This document shows positions 8,004 through 16,201 of a stretch of DNA of 64,000 nucleotides, piece by piece; within the stretch, counting starts at the first letter, position 1, and each line of letters opens with the position of its first letter. The position numbers and the translations under genes are program-made. The stretch spans positions 1-64,000 of the forward strand of contig CAZVMN010000010.1 in assembly GCA_964629015.1 (NCBI GenBank), in the 5' to 3' direction. The stretch comes from Oceanococcus sp964629015. GTDB taxonomy: Bacteria; Pseudomonadota; Gammaproteobacteria; Nevskiales; Oceanococcaceae. The notes beneath the pieces are model-generated. The model did not search any database, had not been told where the DNA came from, and was given only the letters and a program-made list of their open reading frames with translations.

Positions 8004-8360
8004 ATGGCGCGTATCGCGGGTGTAAACGTACCGGCTAACAAGCACACGATCATTGCGCTGCAATCGATCTATGGTATTGGTCCGACACGTGCGGCCAAGA
8101 TCTGTGCAGATAGCAATATTGCACCGTCGGCCAAGATCAAAGATCTGACCGACGCAGAACTGGAGGCGCTGCGCTCCGGTGTCGGTCAATACGACGTAGA
8201 GGGTGACTTGCGTCGTGAAGTGTCGATGAACATCAAACGATTGATGGACCTGGGCTGCTACCGCGGTCTGCGCCATCGTCGCGGCCTGCCAGTGCGCGGC
8301 CAACAGACTCAGACGAATGCTCGTACCCGTAAGGGTCCGCGTCGTCCGATTCGTAAGTGA
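8004..8360 (+). CDS. rpsM: 30S ribosomal protein S13
   Basis: 118 residues, the E. coli length. It begins MARIAGVNVPANKH, has the GIGPTRAAKIC helix-hairpin region, and ends with GLPVRGQQTQTNARTRKGPR followed by a basic tail. S13 contacts the P-site tRNA and bridges to the large subunit. First gene of the alpha operon. Confidence 0.98.
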   Translation: MARIAGVNVPANKHTIIALQSIYGIGPTRAAKICADSNIAPSAKIKDLTDAELEALRSGVGQYDVEGDLRREVSMNIKRLMDLGCYRGLRHRRGLPVRGQQTQTNARTRKGPRRPIRK

Positions 8361-8377
8361 TTCACAGGGTATAAAGA

Positions 8378-8773
8378 ATGGCTCAGCCAAAATCTGCTGC
8401 GCGGACCAAAAAACGCGTCAAGAAAAACATCCCTGAAGGGATTGCACATATTCACGCAACCTTCAATAACACCATCATTATGATCACCGATCGTCAGGGT
8501 AATGCTCTGGCATGGGCGACCAGCGGTGGTAGTGGGTTTAAAGGTTCGCGCAAAAGTACGCCGTTCGCTGCCCAGGTTGCTGCTGAAAAAGCTGGCACCG
8601 TTGCCGCGGAGCATGGAGTGAAGAATCTGGAAGTTCGCGTCAAGGGCCCTGGCCCAGGTCGTGAGTCAGCGGTTCGTTCGCTCAATGCCAACGGTTTTCG
8701 TATCACCAATATCACGGATGTGACGCCGATTCCTCACAACGGCTGCCGTCCGCCCAAGCGTCGTCGGGTCTAA
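8378..8773 (+). CDS. rpsK: 30S ribosomal protein S11
   Basis: 131 residues. S11 signatures are HIHATFNNTIIMITDRQGNA, SGGSGFKGSRKSTPFAAQ and the C-terminal DVTPIPHNGCRPPKRRRV. S11 forms part of the mRNA exit channel on the 30S platform. Spaced 17 bp from rpsM and 9 bp from rpsD. Confidence 0.98.
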   Translation: MAQPKSAARTKKRVKKNIPEGIAHIHATFNNTIIMITDRQGNALAWATSGGSGFKGSRKSTPFAAQVAAEKAGTVAAEHGVKNLEVRVKGPGPGRESAVRSLNANGFRITNITDVTPIPHNGCRPPKRRRV

Positions 8774-8782
8774 GGAAAAATC

Positions 8783-9406
8783 ATGGCGAAGTACACCGGT
8801 CCCAAGTGTAAACAGGCGCGTCGCGCCGGTACCGACCTTTTTCTGAAGAGCCGCGGTCGCAGCCTCGAAGGCAAATGCCGTATTGATGCGCCGCCGGGCC
8901 AGCACGGTGCTCGTCGCGGTGCGCGTCTGTCCGACTACGGTCTTCAGTTGCGTGAAAAGCAGAAGCTGCGCCAGATGTACGGCGTGCTTGAGCGTCAGTT
9001 CCGTAACTATTACAAGAAAGCGGCCAAGCAGAAGGGGGCAACGGGTTCGTTGCTGCTGCAGATGCTTGAGCGTCGTCTTGACAATGTGGTCTACCGCATG
9101 GGCTTTGCCGCGACGCGCGCCGAAGCACGCCAGCTGGTCAACCACAAAGCTATTTGCGTAAACGGTCAGACCGTGAACATTCCGTCGTACCAGGTCAATG
9201 CTGGTGACGTCGTGTCCGTACGTGAGCGTGCCAAGAACCAGATTCGCATTAAAGATGCGTTGGATGTGGCCACGCAAGTTGGTCTGAAAGACTGGGTAGA
9301 AGTCGATGAGAAGAAACTTGAAGGCACCTTCAAGTCGATTCCGGATCGCGACCAGTTCCTGGAAGACATCAACGAAAATCTTGTTGTCGAGCTTTACTCC
9401 AAGTAA
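8783..9406 (+). CDS. rpsD: 30S ribosomal protein S4
   Basis: 207 residues, against 206 in E. coli. The N-terminal region has LFLKSRGRSLEGKC and GQHGARRGARLSDYG; the S4 RNA-binding domain (RLDNVVYRMGFAATRAEARQ) is in the middle; the protein ends NLVVELYSK. S4 nucleates 30S assembly and in E. coli represses the alpha operon by binding its leader, so it is the likely autoregulator here. Confidence 0.98.
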   Translation: MAKYTGPKCKQARRAGTDLFLKSRGRSLEGKCRIDAPPGQHGARRGARLSDYGLQLREKQKLRQMYGVLERQFRNYYKKAAKQKGATGSLLLQMLERRLDNVVYRMGFAATRAEARQLVNHKAICVNGQTVNIPSYQVNAGDVVSVRERAKNQIRIKDALDVATQVGLKDWVEVDEKKLEGTFKSIPDRDQFLEDINENLVVELYSK

Positions 9407-9446
9407 ACGCTGACAATTCCCTGGATGCAGAGCAAGAGGTGAGCGC

Positions 9447-10439
9447 ATGAGTGGCGTTTCCGAACTATTGAAACCCCGCCTGGTTGAAGTCGAAGAACTC
9501 GGCCCCAACCGCGCGAAAATCGTGCTGGAACCGCTGGAACGCGGTTTCGGACACACACTGGGCAATGCCCTGCGCCGGATCATGCTGTCGTCGATCCCCG
9601 GTGCGGCGATCACCCAGGTGGAAATCGACGGTGTCGTGCATGAGTATTCGACCATCGAAGGTGTGCAGGAAGATGTGTTGGACATCCTGCTCAACCTGAA
9701 GAATGTCGCGGTGCGTATGAACGCACGTGAGGAAGCCAAGCTGACGCTGAAGAAATCGGGCGACGGTGCGGTGACAGCTGGTGACATTCAGCTGGATCAC
9801 GACGTTGAAATCGTCAACCCGGATCTGCACCTGGCCAATTTGACCGGCGGCAGCCTGGATATGACGTTGACCGTGACCCGTGGTCGCGGCTACGTGCCGG
9901 CGGCCAGCCGTGCGGGCATGAGCGAAGAAGAAACCGATTTGGTCAGCGGTCTGCGTCTGGATGCTTCTTACAGTCCGGTGCGTCGTGTTAGCTATAGCGT
10001 TGATGCCGCTCGCGTTGAGCAGCGCACCAACCTCGACAAGCTGATTCTGGATGTCCACACCAACGGTGGCATTGCGCCGGGTGAAGCAGTGCGTGTTGCT
10101 GCTGGCATTTTGCGCGACCAGTTGACGGTGTTCGTTGATCTGGACGAAGAAGCTGCTGCACCGCAGCCGGAAGCGGGTCCCAGCGAGGAAGTCAATCCGG
10201 CGCTGATGCGCCCGATCGATGAGCTGGAGCTGACCGTGCGTTCGGCCAATTGCTTGAAAGCGGAAAACATCTACTACGTGGGCGATTTGGTCCAGCGTAG
10301 CGAAGTTGAGTTGATGAAAACGCCGAATCTCGGCAAGAAATCGCTCAATGAAATCAAGGATGTCCTGGAACAGCAGGGGCTGAGTCTGGGCATGGAACTG
10401 GACAGCTGGACTTCGCCGAGCAGCGAAGCCAAGGCTTGA
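9447..10439 (+). CDS. rpoA: DNA-directed RNA polymerase subunit alpha
   Basis: 330 residues, against 329 in E. coli. The N-terminal dimerisation domain includes LEPLERGFGHTLGNALRRI; the flexible linker follows at about residues 235-250; the C-terminal domain carries MRPIDELELTVRSANCLKAE and TPNLGKKSLNEIKDVL, the surface that contacts UP-element DNA and activators. GAGGTGAGC lies just before the ATG. It occupies its normal place between rpsD and rplQ. Confidence 0.98.
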   Translation: MSGVSELLKPRLVEVEELGPNRAKIVLEPLERGFGHTLGNALRRIMLSSIPGAAITQVEIDGVVHEYSTIEGVQEDVLDILLNLKNVAVRMNAREEAKLTLKKSGDGAVTAGDIQLDHDVEIVNPDLHLANLTGGSLDMTLTVTRGRGYVPAASRAGMSEEETDLVSGLRLDASYSPVRRVSYSVDAARVEQRTNLDKLILDVHTNGGIAPGEAVRVAAGILRDQLTVFVDLDEEAAAPQPEAGPSEEVNPALMRPIDELELTVRSANCLKAENIYYVGDLVQRSEVELMKTPNLGKKSLNEIKDVLEQQGLSLGMELDSWTSPSSEAKA

Positions 10440-10451
10440 GGACTAAACGTC

Positions 10452-10838
10452 ATGCGTCATCGTAATTCCGGCCGTCAGCTCGGACGTGAATCGTCGCATC
10501 GCAAAGCGATGCTGCAGAACCTGACCAATTCTCTGGTCGAGCACGAACTGATCAAAACCACCCTGCCGCGCGCGAAAGAACTGCGTCGTGTTGCGGAGCC
10601 GCTGATCACGCGTGCCCGCGAAGATTCGGTTGCGAATCGTCGGCTGGTGTTCTCGCGTCTGCGTAACAAAGAGGTTGTTGGCAAGTTGTTCAACGAACTG
10701 GGGCCGCGTTACAAGGATCGCAACGGTGGCTACCTGCGCGTCCTGAAAGCCGGGTTCCGTCGTGGTGACAATGCGCCGATGGCTTACGTCGAGCTGGTTG
10801 ACCGCCCTGTTGAGGGTGGTGACGCCGCAGGCGAATAA
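10452..10838 (+). CDS. rplQ: 50S ribosomal protein L17
   Basis: 128 residues, against 127 in E. coli. It begins MRHRNSGRQLGRESSHRKAM and has LIKTTLPRAKELRRVAEPLI. L17 lies near the tunnel exit. It is the last gene of the alpha operon and is followed within 30 bp by a strong terminator. Confidence 0.98.
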   Translation: MRHRNSGRQLGRESSHRKAMLQNLTNSLVEHELIKTTLPRAKELRRVAEPLITRAREDSVANRRLVFSRLRNKEVVGKLFNELGPRYKDRNGGYLRVLKAGFRRGDNAPMAYVELVDRPVEGGDAAGE

Positions 10839-10865
10839 GCGCGAACGATATTCGTACAAGATTCG

Positions 10866-10895
10866 AAAGCCCCGACAAGTTCGGGGCTTTTTTTT
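10866..10895 (+). terminator. Rho-independent terminator of the ribosomal/rpoA cluster
   Basis: A perfect 10-bp stem (AAAGCCCCGA with TCGGGGCTTT, 5-nt loop) runs straight into a long T tract. It lies 27 bp past the rplQ stop and should end the long ribosomal transcript. Confidence 0.95.
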
Positions 10896-11044
10896 GCCTG
10901 CGTTCAGCGCAAGTAGGCTGCACTGAGTTCAACGAATCGGGCCACCCGTGGTTTTATTGGCAGGCGGGAATTTTTCATTACAATGAGGTGTGCGCCTGAC
11001 AACCGTAAATGCGGGTCAGTAAAAAAGATTTGGGGAGAGACAAT

Positions 11045-13714
11045 ATGCAGATGTCCAACGCGCCGTTGGTGATGCGACAGTGGGGACGTGCGGTGATGGT
11101 GGCGGCACTGACGATTGTTCCGCTGGGTTCGGTGCAAGCGGTACAGTTTGAAGTCGACATCGGCGACGGGCTCAGTGGGGTTCTGAACACCTCCGCGACG
11201 CTGGGCGCAGCCTGGCGTATGCAAAACCGTGCGACGGATTTGCTGGGCAAGGCCAATTTAATCCCCGACCTGTGCGGTACGCGTTTTGTCAGCGTGCGCG
11301 ACGAAGAGATCAATTTTCATTCCTGTCAGGGCATTAATCAGAACGATATTCTTCCCGCTCAGGCGCTCTCCGGTATTGCCGACGATATTGGCCAGGGGCC
11401 GTTGGACGGGATTGGGCAAGTCGGTCAGTTTTCGCCGAACTTTGATGACGGGAACTGGAACTATGATCGCTATGACATGGTTCAAGCGCCGTTCAAAGTG
11501 ACGCAGGACTTAAGCCTGACGTACAACGATTACGGTTTTTTCGGGCGTTGGCTGTATTTCTACGATTTCGTCAACAATGATTTTGACGAGTATCACCCCA
11601 ACCGTTTGCGTCCCGGGGATCCGGCCCTTGAGCCGCCTGCGGTCGCTGGATTGCCAATTTCATCGAATACTTACGGCGGGGCTCCCGGGCCGCACTATTC
11701 CAAGCGCTCAGATTCCGCAGTGCTGAAGCAGATCGGCAGCGATTTCCAGCTGTTGGACGCCTATTTTTACGGTTACCTACCGTTTTTTGGCGACCGCGAG
11801 CTGAGCCTCAAGGTGGGGCGTCAGAGCATTTCGTGGGGTGAGTCCACCTTGCTGGTGATCAACTCGCTGAATCAGGCGAACCCGGTGGACGCTAACAATC
11901 TATTCCGCACCGGTTTCGTGCCCGAGGAGGTGTTTACCCCGGTCGGGATGATATACGCGAGTACCGGCATCACTGACAATCTGTCGATTGAAGCGTATTA
12001 CCAGTATGAGTGGGAAACGGTTGTGGCTCAGTCGCCGGGCGGCTTCTATTCCAGCGTCGATTCCGGCACGGAAAACGCAGGAGGCAACACCGCGAGCATC
12101 AGTTTCGGCGGACCGGCAGAAGACCCTACGCGCATCGGCTCGCCGCTGAACAATCCACTGTCGGCACTGACCGATTCGTCAACTACGATTTTGCGTCGAC
12201 CTGACAACACGCCGTCGGATAGCGGGCAGTTCGGGATCGCCTTCAAGTACTACGCGTCGGACTTCAACAACGGGACCGACTTCGGCTTTTACTTCATGAA
12301 CTACCATTCGAAGTTGCCGTATGCCAGCTTCTGGGCGTCGGATTTGTCATGCGCAAGAACGCATCCCAACGATGGCGCCAATGGTGAAGCGACCGGCGCC
12401 AATCTCGGCGTCGACGCGGTGAATCTGCCAACGCTGCTATTGACTTGCCCCAACCTGCCTTTGGCTGAGCAGCTGCTGGGCGGGCAGGGGGCACTGATTC
12501 CGCTCGATGTTCTCGGTGTGGATGGGTTGGTGCTTGATCCCGTCGGTGGTCTGATTCAGAACCTCAGTGGTACCGTGTTGGGCCCGATCACCGATGTGAC
12601 GCAGCAGCTTGGATTGCCGTTGGATTTGTCCAATGGCATTCAGTTGCTGGGTACCGGTCCGGTCACCGATGCCGTGCCCTTGGACGAAGTGCAGTTCGGT
12701 CTTGAGTACCCGGAAGACCTGCAGCTGTATGGCATGAGCTTCAACACCACGGCTGGTGATTTGTCCTTCCAGGGTGAGATTGCCTATCGACCGAATATGC
12801 CGGTGCAGGTGGATCTGGAAGATCTGACCTTCGCTGCGCTGGGGCCGACGCTCACCAGTTGCCATCGCGCGGTGCACCCGGATTATGCCGGTACGCCCTG
12901 CAGCGATCCCACCGGTTTGCTTTCGCAGTCGGGCCCCAATACCTTCAACTTGATCCCGCCGACGGGCTCAACAACCGGCAATGGCGGTGATGCGCCTTCC
13001 GTTCAACGTTCTTTCCCGTCCTACATCACCAGCTATCGTGGCGTGACGGTCGGGGAGAACGATCCACGTGGTTACATCCGCGGTTGGGAGCACGTGAAGT
13101 CGCTGCAATACAACTTGGGTGCGACCTACATTCTTGGTAAAACCGCAAATCCGATTGGTGCGGACCAGGTCATCTTGTTCTTCGAGGTTGGCGCCAATCA
13201 GATCCTGAATCCGCCGGAGCGCTGGTTGTATCAGATCGATGCGCCAGGAACGCATCGTCACGCCAGTGCTGGGGTGGTTGATACCGACACCGTGGACCCA
13301 TCCGATAGCAGCCTTTCTCCGCAGCAGATTCGCCAGGATCACCCAGGCTGTCTGACCGGCATCTGCGTGGCGGGTAGCGATGGTCTGCGTTTCAACCCGC
13401 AGCAGGAAACCAACAAATACGCCTCTGATTTCTCCTGGGGTTACCGCATTATCAGCTTGTTGCGCTATGAGTCGATTGCCCCTGGCATCAGCCTGCAGCC
13501 GTTCATTATTCTGGCTCACGATGTTGAGGGTATTTCCCCCGGACCCGGTGAGAATTTCATTGAGGGGCGCAAAAACTTCTCGATCAATTTTGAAATTCGT
13601 TACAAAAACAACTGGGCGTTCTTCCCGGGCTATACCTGGTGGACCGGGGGTGGGTCGCAGAACTTGTTGCGCGACAGAGATCAGGCTCAGTTCTACGTGC
13701 GCTATCAATTTTAG
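11045..13714 (+). CDS. DUF1302-family outer-membrane-associated protein
   Basis: About 889 residues. I chose the ATG at 11045 because GGGGAGA lies six bases before it; an in-frame ATG at 11009 lacks such a site. The product has a Sec signal peptide cut near GSVQA and a mature start rich in DUF1302 features (FEVDIGDGLSGVLNTSATLGA). Later come LSLKVGRQSISWGESTL and alternating beta-type segments ending in aromatic YVRYQF, as in outer-membrane barrels. DUF1302 proteins usually lie beside DUF1329 and RND lipid or sterol export genes; none is adjacent here. The function is unproven. A glycine- and leucine-rich insertion spans roughly residues 470-540. The gene is monocistronic and ends at a terminator. 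Confidence 0.85.
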   Translation: MQMSNAPLVMRQWGRAVMVAALTIVPLGSVQAVQFEVDIGDGLSGVLNTSATLGAAWRMQNRATDLLGKANLIPDLCGTRFVSVRDEEINFHSCQGINQNDILPAQALSGIADDIGQGPLDGIGQVGQFSPNFDDGNWNYDRYDMVQAPFKVTQDLSLTYNDYGFFGRWLYFYDFVNNDFDEYHPNRLRPGDPALEPPAVAGLPISSNTYGGAPGPHYSKRSDSAVLKQIGSDFQLLDAYFYGYLPFFGDRELSLKVGRQSISWGESTLLVINSLNQANPVDANNLFRTGFVPEEVFTPVGMIYASTGITDNLSIEAYYQYEWETVVAQSPGGFYSSVDSGTENAGGNTASISFGGPAEDPTRIGSPLNNPLSALTDSSTTILRRPDNTPSDSGQFGIAFKYYASDFNNGTDFGFYFMNYHSKLPYASFWASDLSCARTHPNDGANGEATGANLGVDAVNLPTLLLTCPNLPLAEQLLGGQGALIPLDVLGVDGLVLDPVGGLIQNLSGTVLGPITDVTQQLGLPLDLSNGIQLLGTGPVTDAVPLDEVQFGLEYPEDLQLYGMSFNTTAGDLSFQGEIAYRPNMPVQVDLEDLTFAALGPTLTSCHRAVHPDYAGTPCSDPTGLLSQSGPNTFNLIPPTGSTTGNGGDAPSVQRSFPSYITSYRGVTVGENDPRGYIRGWEHVKSLQYNLGATYILGKTANPIGADQVILFFEVGANQILNPPERWLYQIDAPGTHRHASAGVVDTDTVDPSDSSLSPQQIRQDHPGCLTGICVAGSDGLRFNPQQETNKYASDFSWGYRIISLLRYESIAPGISLQPFIILAHDVEGISPGPGENFIEGRKNFSINFEIRYKNNWAFFPGYTWWTGGGSQNLLRDRDQAQFYVRYQF

Positions 13715-13733
13715 ACAATATAATCAATATATT

Positions 13734-13758
13734 AGGCCCGCTTCGGCGGGCCTTTTTT
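13734..13758 (+). terminator. Rho-independent terminator after the DUF1302 gene
   Basis: An 8-bp GC-rich stem (AGGCCCGC with GCGGGCCT) closes on a stable TTCG tetraloop and is followed by six Ts, 20 bp past the DUF1302 stop. Confidence 0.93.
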
Positions 13759-13778
13759 GTGTTTGAACACGACCAAAG

Positions 13779-13802
13779 GCCCGGCGCTTGCAAGCGCCGG
13801 GC
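13779..13802. promoter_or_regulatory. 24-bp perfect palindrome abutting a start codon
   Basis: GCCCGGCGCTTG is followed immediately by its exact reverse complement, and the ATG of the next gene starts at the very next base. The palindrome occupies the place where a ribosome-binding site should be. As RNA it would form a strong hairpin that hides the start region. It could be an operator, an RNA switch or a REP-like element; the sequence alone cannot tell. Confidence 0.7.
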
Positions 13803-14357
13803 ATGCGTACTTCAAAACTTTTATTACTCGCGAGTGTTCTCGTTGCCAGCCTGGCCGGATGCGGCGGCGGTGGTGGTTCCGATGCGATCGGCGACATCGC
13901 GCAAGACATGGGCTGGAACGAGATTCCGGTCAAAATTCTCGAGGTCGGCTATTTGGCCGAGCCCGGGATGTTGAACGGTGTCTGTGTTATCGGGATTCAA
14001 GCGCCCGGTGATGCGGAGTTGGCGGGCACGATCTGGCCTGAACAAGCGCCAGTATTCAAACACATAGGCGACTCTGTCGCGAAATGCCTTGCTGGCACGG
14101 TCCAGACATTGTTCAGTTTGCCGCAATTCTACGGTGTGTATCTCGATCAACTTGTCCGTGTTGACTACGACGCTGATGTTGACGAATGCGGCCAGCAACT
14201 GGTTGGTGGTTGTTATCAAGACTGGGCAGATCTGGCGCTGGTACTGCCTGATCGTCTACTCGGATTGGTCGGCCTGGATGCGAGCTATGAGGAGTTGGAA
14301 TCCGTCGTCGTCGGCCACGAAATTTGGCATATGGTTGCGGGTGACTACCATAGCTGA
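13803..14357 (+). CDS. Small lipoprotein with C-terminal HExxH motif, function unknown
   Basis: 184 residues from the ATG at 13803; an in-frame TTG at 13788 lies inside the palindrome and is less likely. The N-terminus is a lipoprotein signal with lipobox LAGC and Cys20, followed by a glycine run. The body has four further cysteines that could form disulfides. Close to the C-terminus is GHEIWH (His172, Glu173, His176), the HExxH zinc motif of metallopeptidases, with His183 as a possible third ligand. There is little room after the motif for a full protease fold, so catalytic activity is only a suggestion. No clear family was recognised. Confidence 0.65.
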   Translation: MRTSKLLLLASVLVASLAGCGGGGGSDAIGDIAQDMGWNEIPVKILEVGYLAEPGMLNGVCVIGIQAPGDAELAGTIWPEQAPVFKHIGDSVAKCLAGTVQTLFSLPQFYGVYLDQLVRVDYDADVDECGQQLVGGCYQDWADLALVLPDRLLGLVGLDASYEELESVVVGHEIWHMVAGDYHS

Positions 14358-14380
14358 GTCGCGTTTTCGCGAATTGCAGG

Positions 14381-14456
14381 TGGTGCCGGCAGAGGGACTC
14401 GAACCCCCAACCTACTGTTTACAAAACAGTTGCACTACCAATTGTGCTATGCCGGC
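14381..14456 (-). tRNA. tRNA-Thr (anticodon UGU)
   Basis: On the minus strand a full 76-nt cloverleaf can be drawn: acceptor GCCGGCA paired with TGCCGGC, discriminator A and encoded CCA, an anticodon loop TTTGTAA within the stem ACTGT/ACAGT, and the T-arm GGTTCGAGTCC. Anticodon TGT reads ACA threonine codons. It lies directly downstream of coaX in the same direction, as in Pseudomonas-type birA-coaX-tRNA clusters, but tRNA-Tyr, tRNA-Gly and tuf do not follow. Confidence 0.97.
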
Positions 14457-14471
14457 AAGGTAAAACTGCAA

Positions 14472-14487
14472 CCCCGAAGGATCGGGG
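14472..14487 (-). terminator. Small hairpin between coaX and tRNA-Thr
   Basis: CCCCGA and TCGGGG form a 6-bp stem with a 4-nt loop just after the coaX stop. There is no continuous T tract (TTGCAGTTTT follows on the minus strand), so it may act as a weak terminator, or as a processing site if the tRNA is co-transcribed with coaX. Confidence 0.45.
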
Positions 14488-14493
14488 CGCGCA

Positions 14494-15246
14494 TTATAAC
14501 GGATCGTCAGCTCGCGTAGTGCGTAGGTGCAAGATCAAGCCGTCGAAGATCAAATCATCATCGCGTTGGATGGGAATGTCGAGATAGGGCGCGAGCAAAG
14601 CTGCACCTCCGCCGGTGAGCCAGGCAAACTCGCAGCCCAACTGTTGATGTGCCAGCTTGAAGCTGCGCTCGATGAATCCGCAAGCGGTGTGCAGGGCGCC
14701 AAGTTGTAAGGCCTGCTCTGTGTTCGCGGCCCAATCCAGGCTCTCGGGCAGTTGATTGTCGGCCTGAGGCAACGCGGTTTGTTGGCGCAGTGCCTGACTG
14801 AGCGGCACTGGTCCCGGGGCGATCAGTCCGCCTTGATGGTGGCCGTTGTCATCGCACAAATCCACCGTCGTGGCTGTGCCAATATCGATCACACAGCAGG
14901 CTTTTCCACTTTTGGCGTAAGCGGCGGCAAGTGCCAAAAATCGATCGACCCCCAACCGTTCAGGCTGGGTGTAGCTGTTGGTCAGTCCCAGTCCATGGGA
15001 CGGTGACAGGGGCCAGTCCGACTCAATGGCGGCGTGTGTCAGGGCGTCAAGCAAAGCTTTGCGCAATGTCGGGCGAGCCACGCAGGATACAACCGCTGCT
15101 CCCGGGGCCTCTCGCTTGGCCAGTGTAGCGATGAAGTCAGGCCCAAGCTGGCCTTGCTGGTGGGGAGATGTGACAACAGGACTCAGACTTTGGCCATCCC
15201 AATCGCGCCACTTCAAGCGTGTGTTGCCCAGGTCAATCAGTAGCAT
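14494..15246 (-). CDS. coaX: Type III pantothenate kinase
   Basis: 250 residues. It catalyses ATP-dependent phosphorylation of pantothenate, the first step of coenzyme A synthesis. The ASKHA-fold motifs are visible: the phosphate loop LLIDLGNTRLKWRDWDG at the N-terminus, GVDRFLALAAAY in the middle, and CCVIDIGTATTVD, which holds the conserved aspartate. Its start overlaps the end of birA by 14 bp, and the pair is conserved in many gammaproteobacteria. It ends a minus-strand run with plsY and acyl-CoA synthetase. Confidence 0.95.
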   Translation of the reverse strand: MLLIDLGNTRLKWRDWDGQSLSPVVTSPHQQGQLGPDFIATLAKREAPGAAVVSCVARPTLRKALLDALTHAAIESDWPLSPSHGLGLTNSYTQPERLGVDRFLALAAAYAKSGKACCVIDIGTATTVDLCDDNGHHQGGLIAPGPVPLSQALRQQTALPQADNQLPESLDWAANTEQALQLGALHTACGFIERSFKLAHQQLGCEFAWLTGGGAALLAPYLDIPIQRDDDLIFDGLILHLRTTRADDPL

Positions 15247-16201
15247 CTAGGTTGGCCCTCAGACTCACGTCGCCCACACTGAACAGCTTTTCGCCGCTGG
15301 CGGTCGTCAACCTCAGCCGGCCCCATTCGTCGATACCCTGCGAAACGCCGGTCACGCTGCCTTCGTTGCCTTGAATCTGCACCTCGGCATGGTCATACAC
15401 ATCATGCTCAGAGAACTGATTCAGGCGTGCGCTGATGCGTGAGTTATCCAGGTTCAGGCACTCACCGAGCAGGGTCTTGGCGATGGCAATCGCCAGCGTA
15501 TTGCGACTCACGCTATGACCTTCCAAAGCAAGACTGGTCCAGTTCTGGTCGATGGCCTCGCCATCACGCATGGCCACATTCAGGCCGAGGCCAACAATCA
15601 GGGTGCCGGCGCCGTGCATTTCACCACGCTGCTCGATCAGTAGGCCACCGCATTTCTTGCCGTTGAGATAGAGGTCGTTCGGCCATTTCAGCTGCATAGG
15701 AATGCCCAGTGTGTCTAAGTATTCGCACAAGGCCACGCCCAAAACCAAGCCCAAAGCGGGGAGCTTGTCAGGCCATTCATTCAGCGCCACGCGCAAAGAA
15801 AGATAAAGATTTTGGCCAAACGGGGAATGCCACTGTCGTCCGCGGCGGCCTCTTCCGGCCGTTTGATGCTCTGCCATGCACAGCATGCGATGGCTGCCGT
15901 GTGTGCTCAGCCAATGATTGGTGGAGTCAACGGCGGTCAAAACTCTGACAGCTGCCGAATTTCCGTCAGCCGTCAAGCCCTGCTGAATCGTCTCGCTATT
16001 CAGCAGTTCGATGGCGGGTTGCAATTGGTATCCACGACCGCGTTGTGAGGCGATTTGAAGATTCCATTCGCTCAACTTGCGCACCCGTTTGGACACAGCC
16101 TCGCGGCTGATACCCAAGGTTTCCGACAGTGCGGCCCCGGAAACCCAATCTCCCCCGGCCAACTGTTTCACAAGCAGGATCTGCGTATCGTCCGAACTCA
16201 T
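15233..16201 (-). CDS. birA: Biotin--[acetyl-CoA-carboxylase] ligase / biotin operon repressor
   Basis: 322 residues with two parts. An N-terminal winged helix-turn-helix (SGAALSETLGISREAVSKRV) makes this the bifunctional repressor form. The ligase domain has the biotinoyl-AMP loop GRGRRGRQW, the KWPND motif and the GLGLNVAM segment, and a C-terminal SH3-like domain follows. It attaches biotin to AccB and probably represses biotin genes when holo-AccB is abundant. The ATG overlaps the plsY stop by 4 bp, and the stop overlaps coaX. Confidence 0.96.
   Translation of the reverse strand: MSSDDTQILLVKQLAGGDWVSGAALSETLGISREAVSKRVRKLSEWNLQIASQRGRGYQLQPAIELLNSETIQQGLTADGNSAAVRVLTAVDSTNHWLSTHGSHRMLCMAEHQTAGRGRRGRQWHSPFGQNLYLSLRVALNEWPDKLPALGLVLGVALCEYLDTLGIPMQLKWPNDLYLNGKKCGGLLIEQRGEMHGAGTLIVGLGLNVAMRDGEAIDQNWTSLALEGHSVSRNTLAIAIAKTLLGECLNLDNSRISARLNQFSEHDVYDHAEVQIQGNEGSVTGVSQGIDEWGRLRLTTASGEKLFSVGDVSLRANLDATD

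Noticed and set aside
8666..9787. 373-codon minus-strand frame opposite rpsD and rpoA
   Set aside because: The plus-strand genes are certain and the antisense product shows no known motif.
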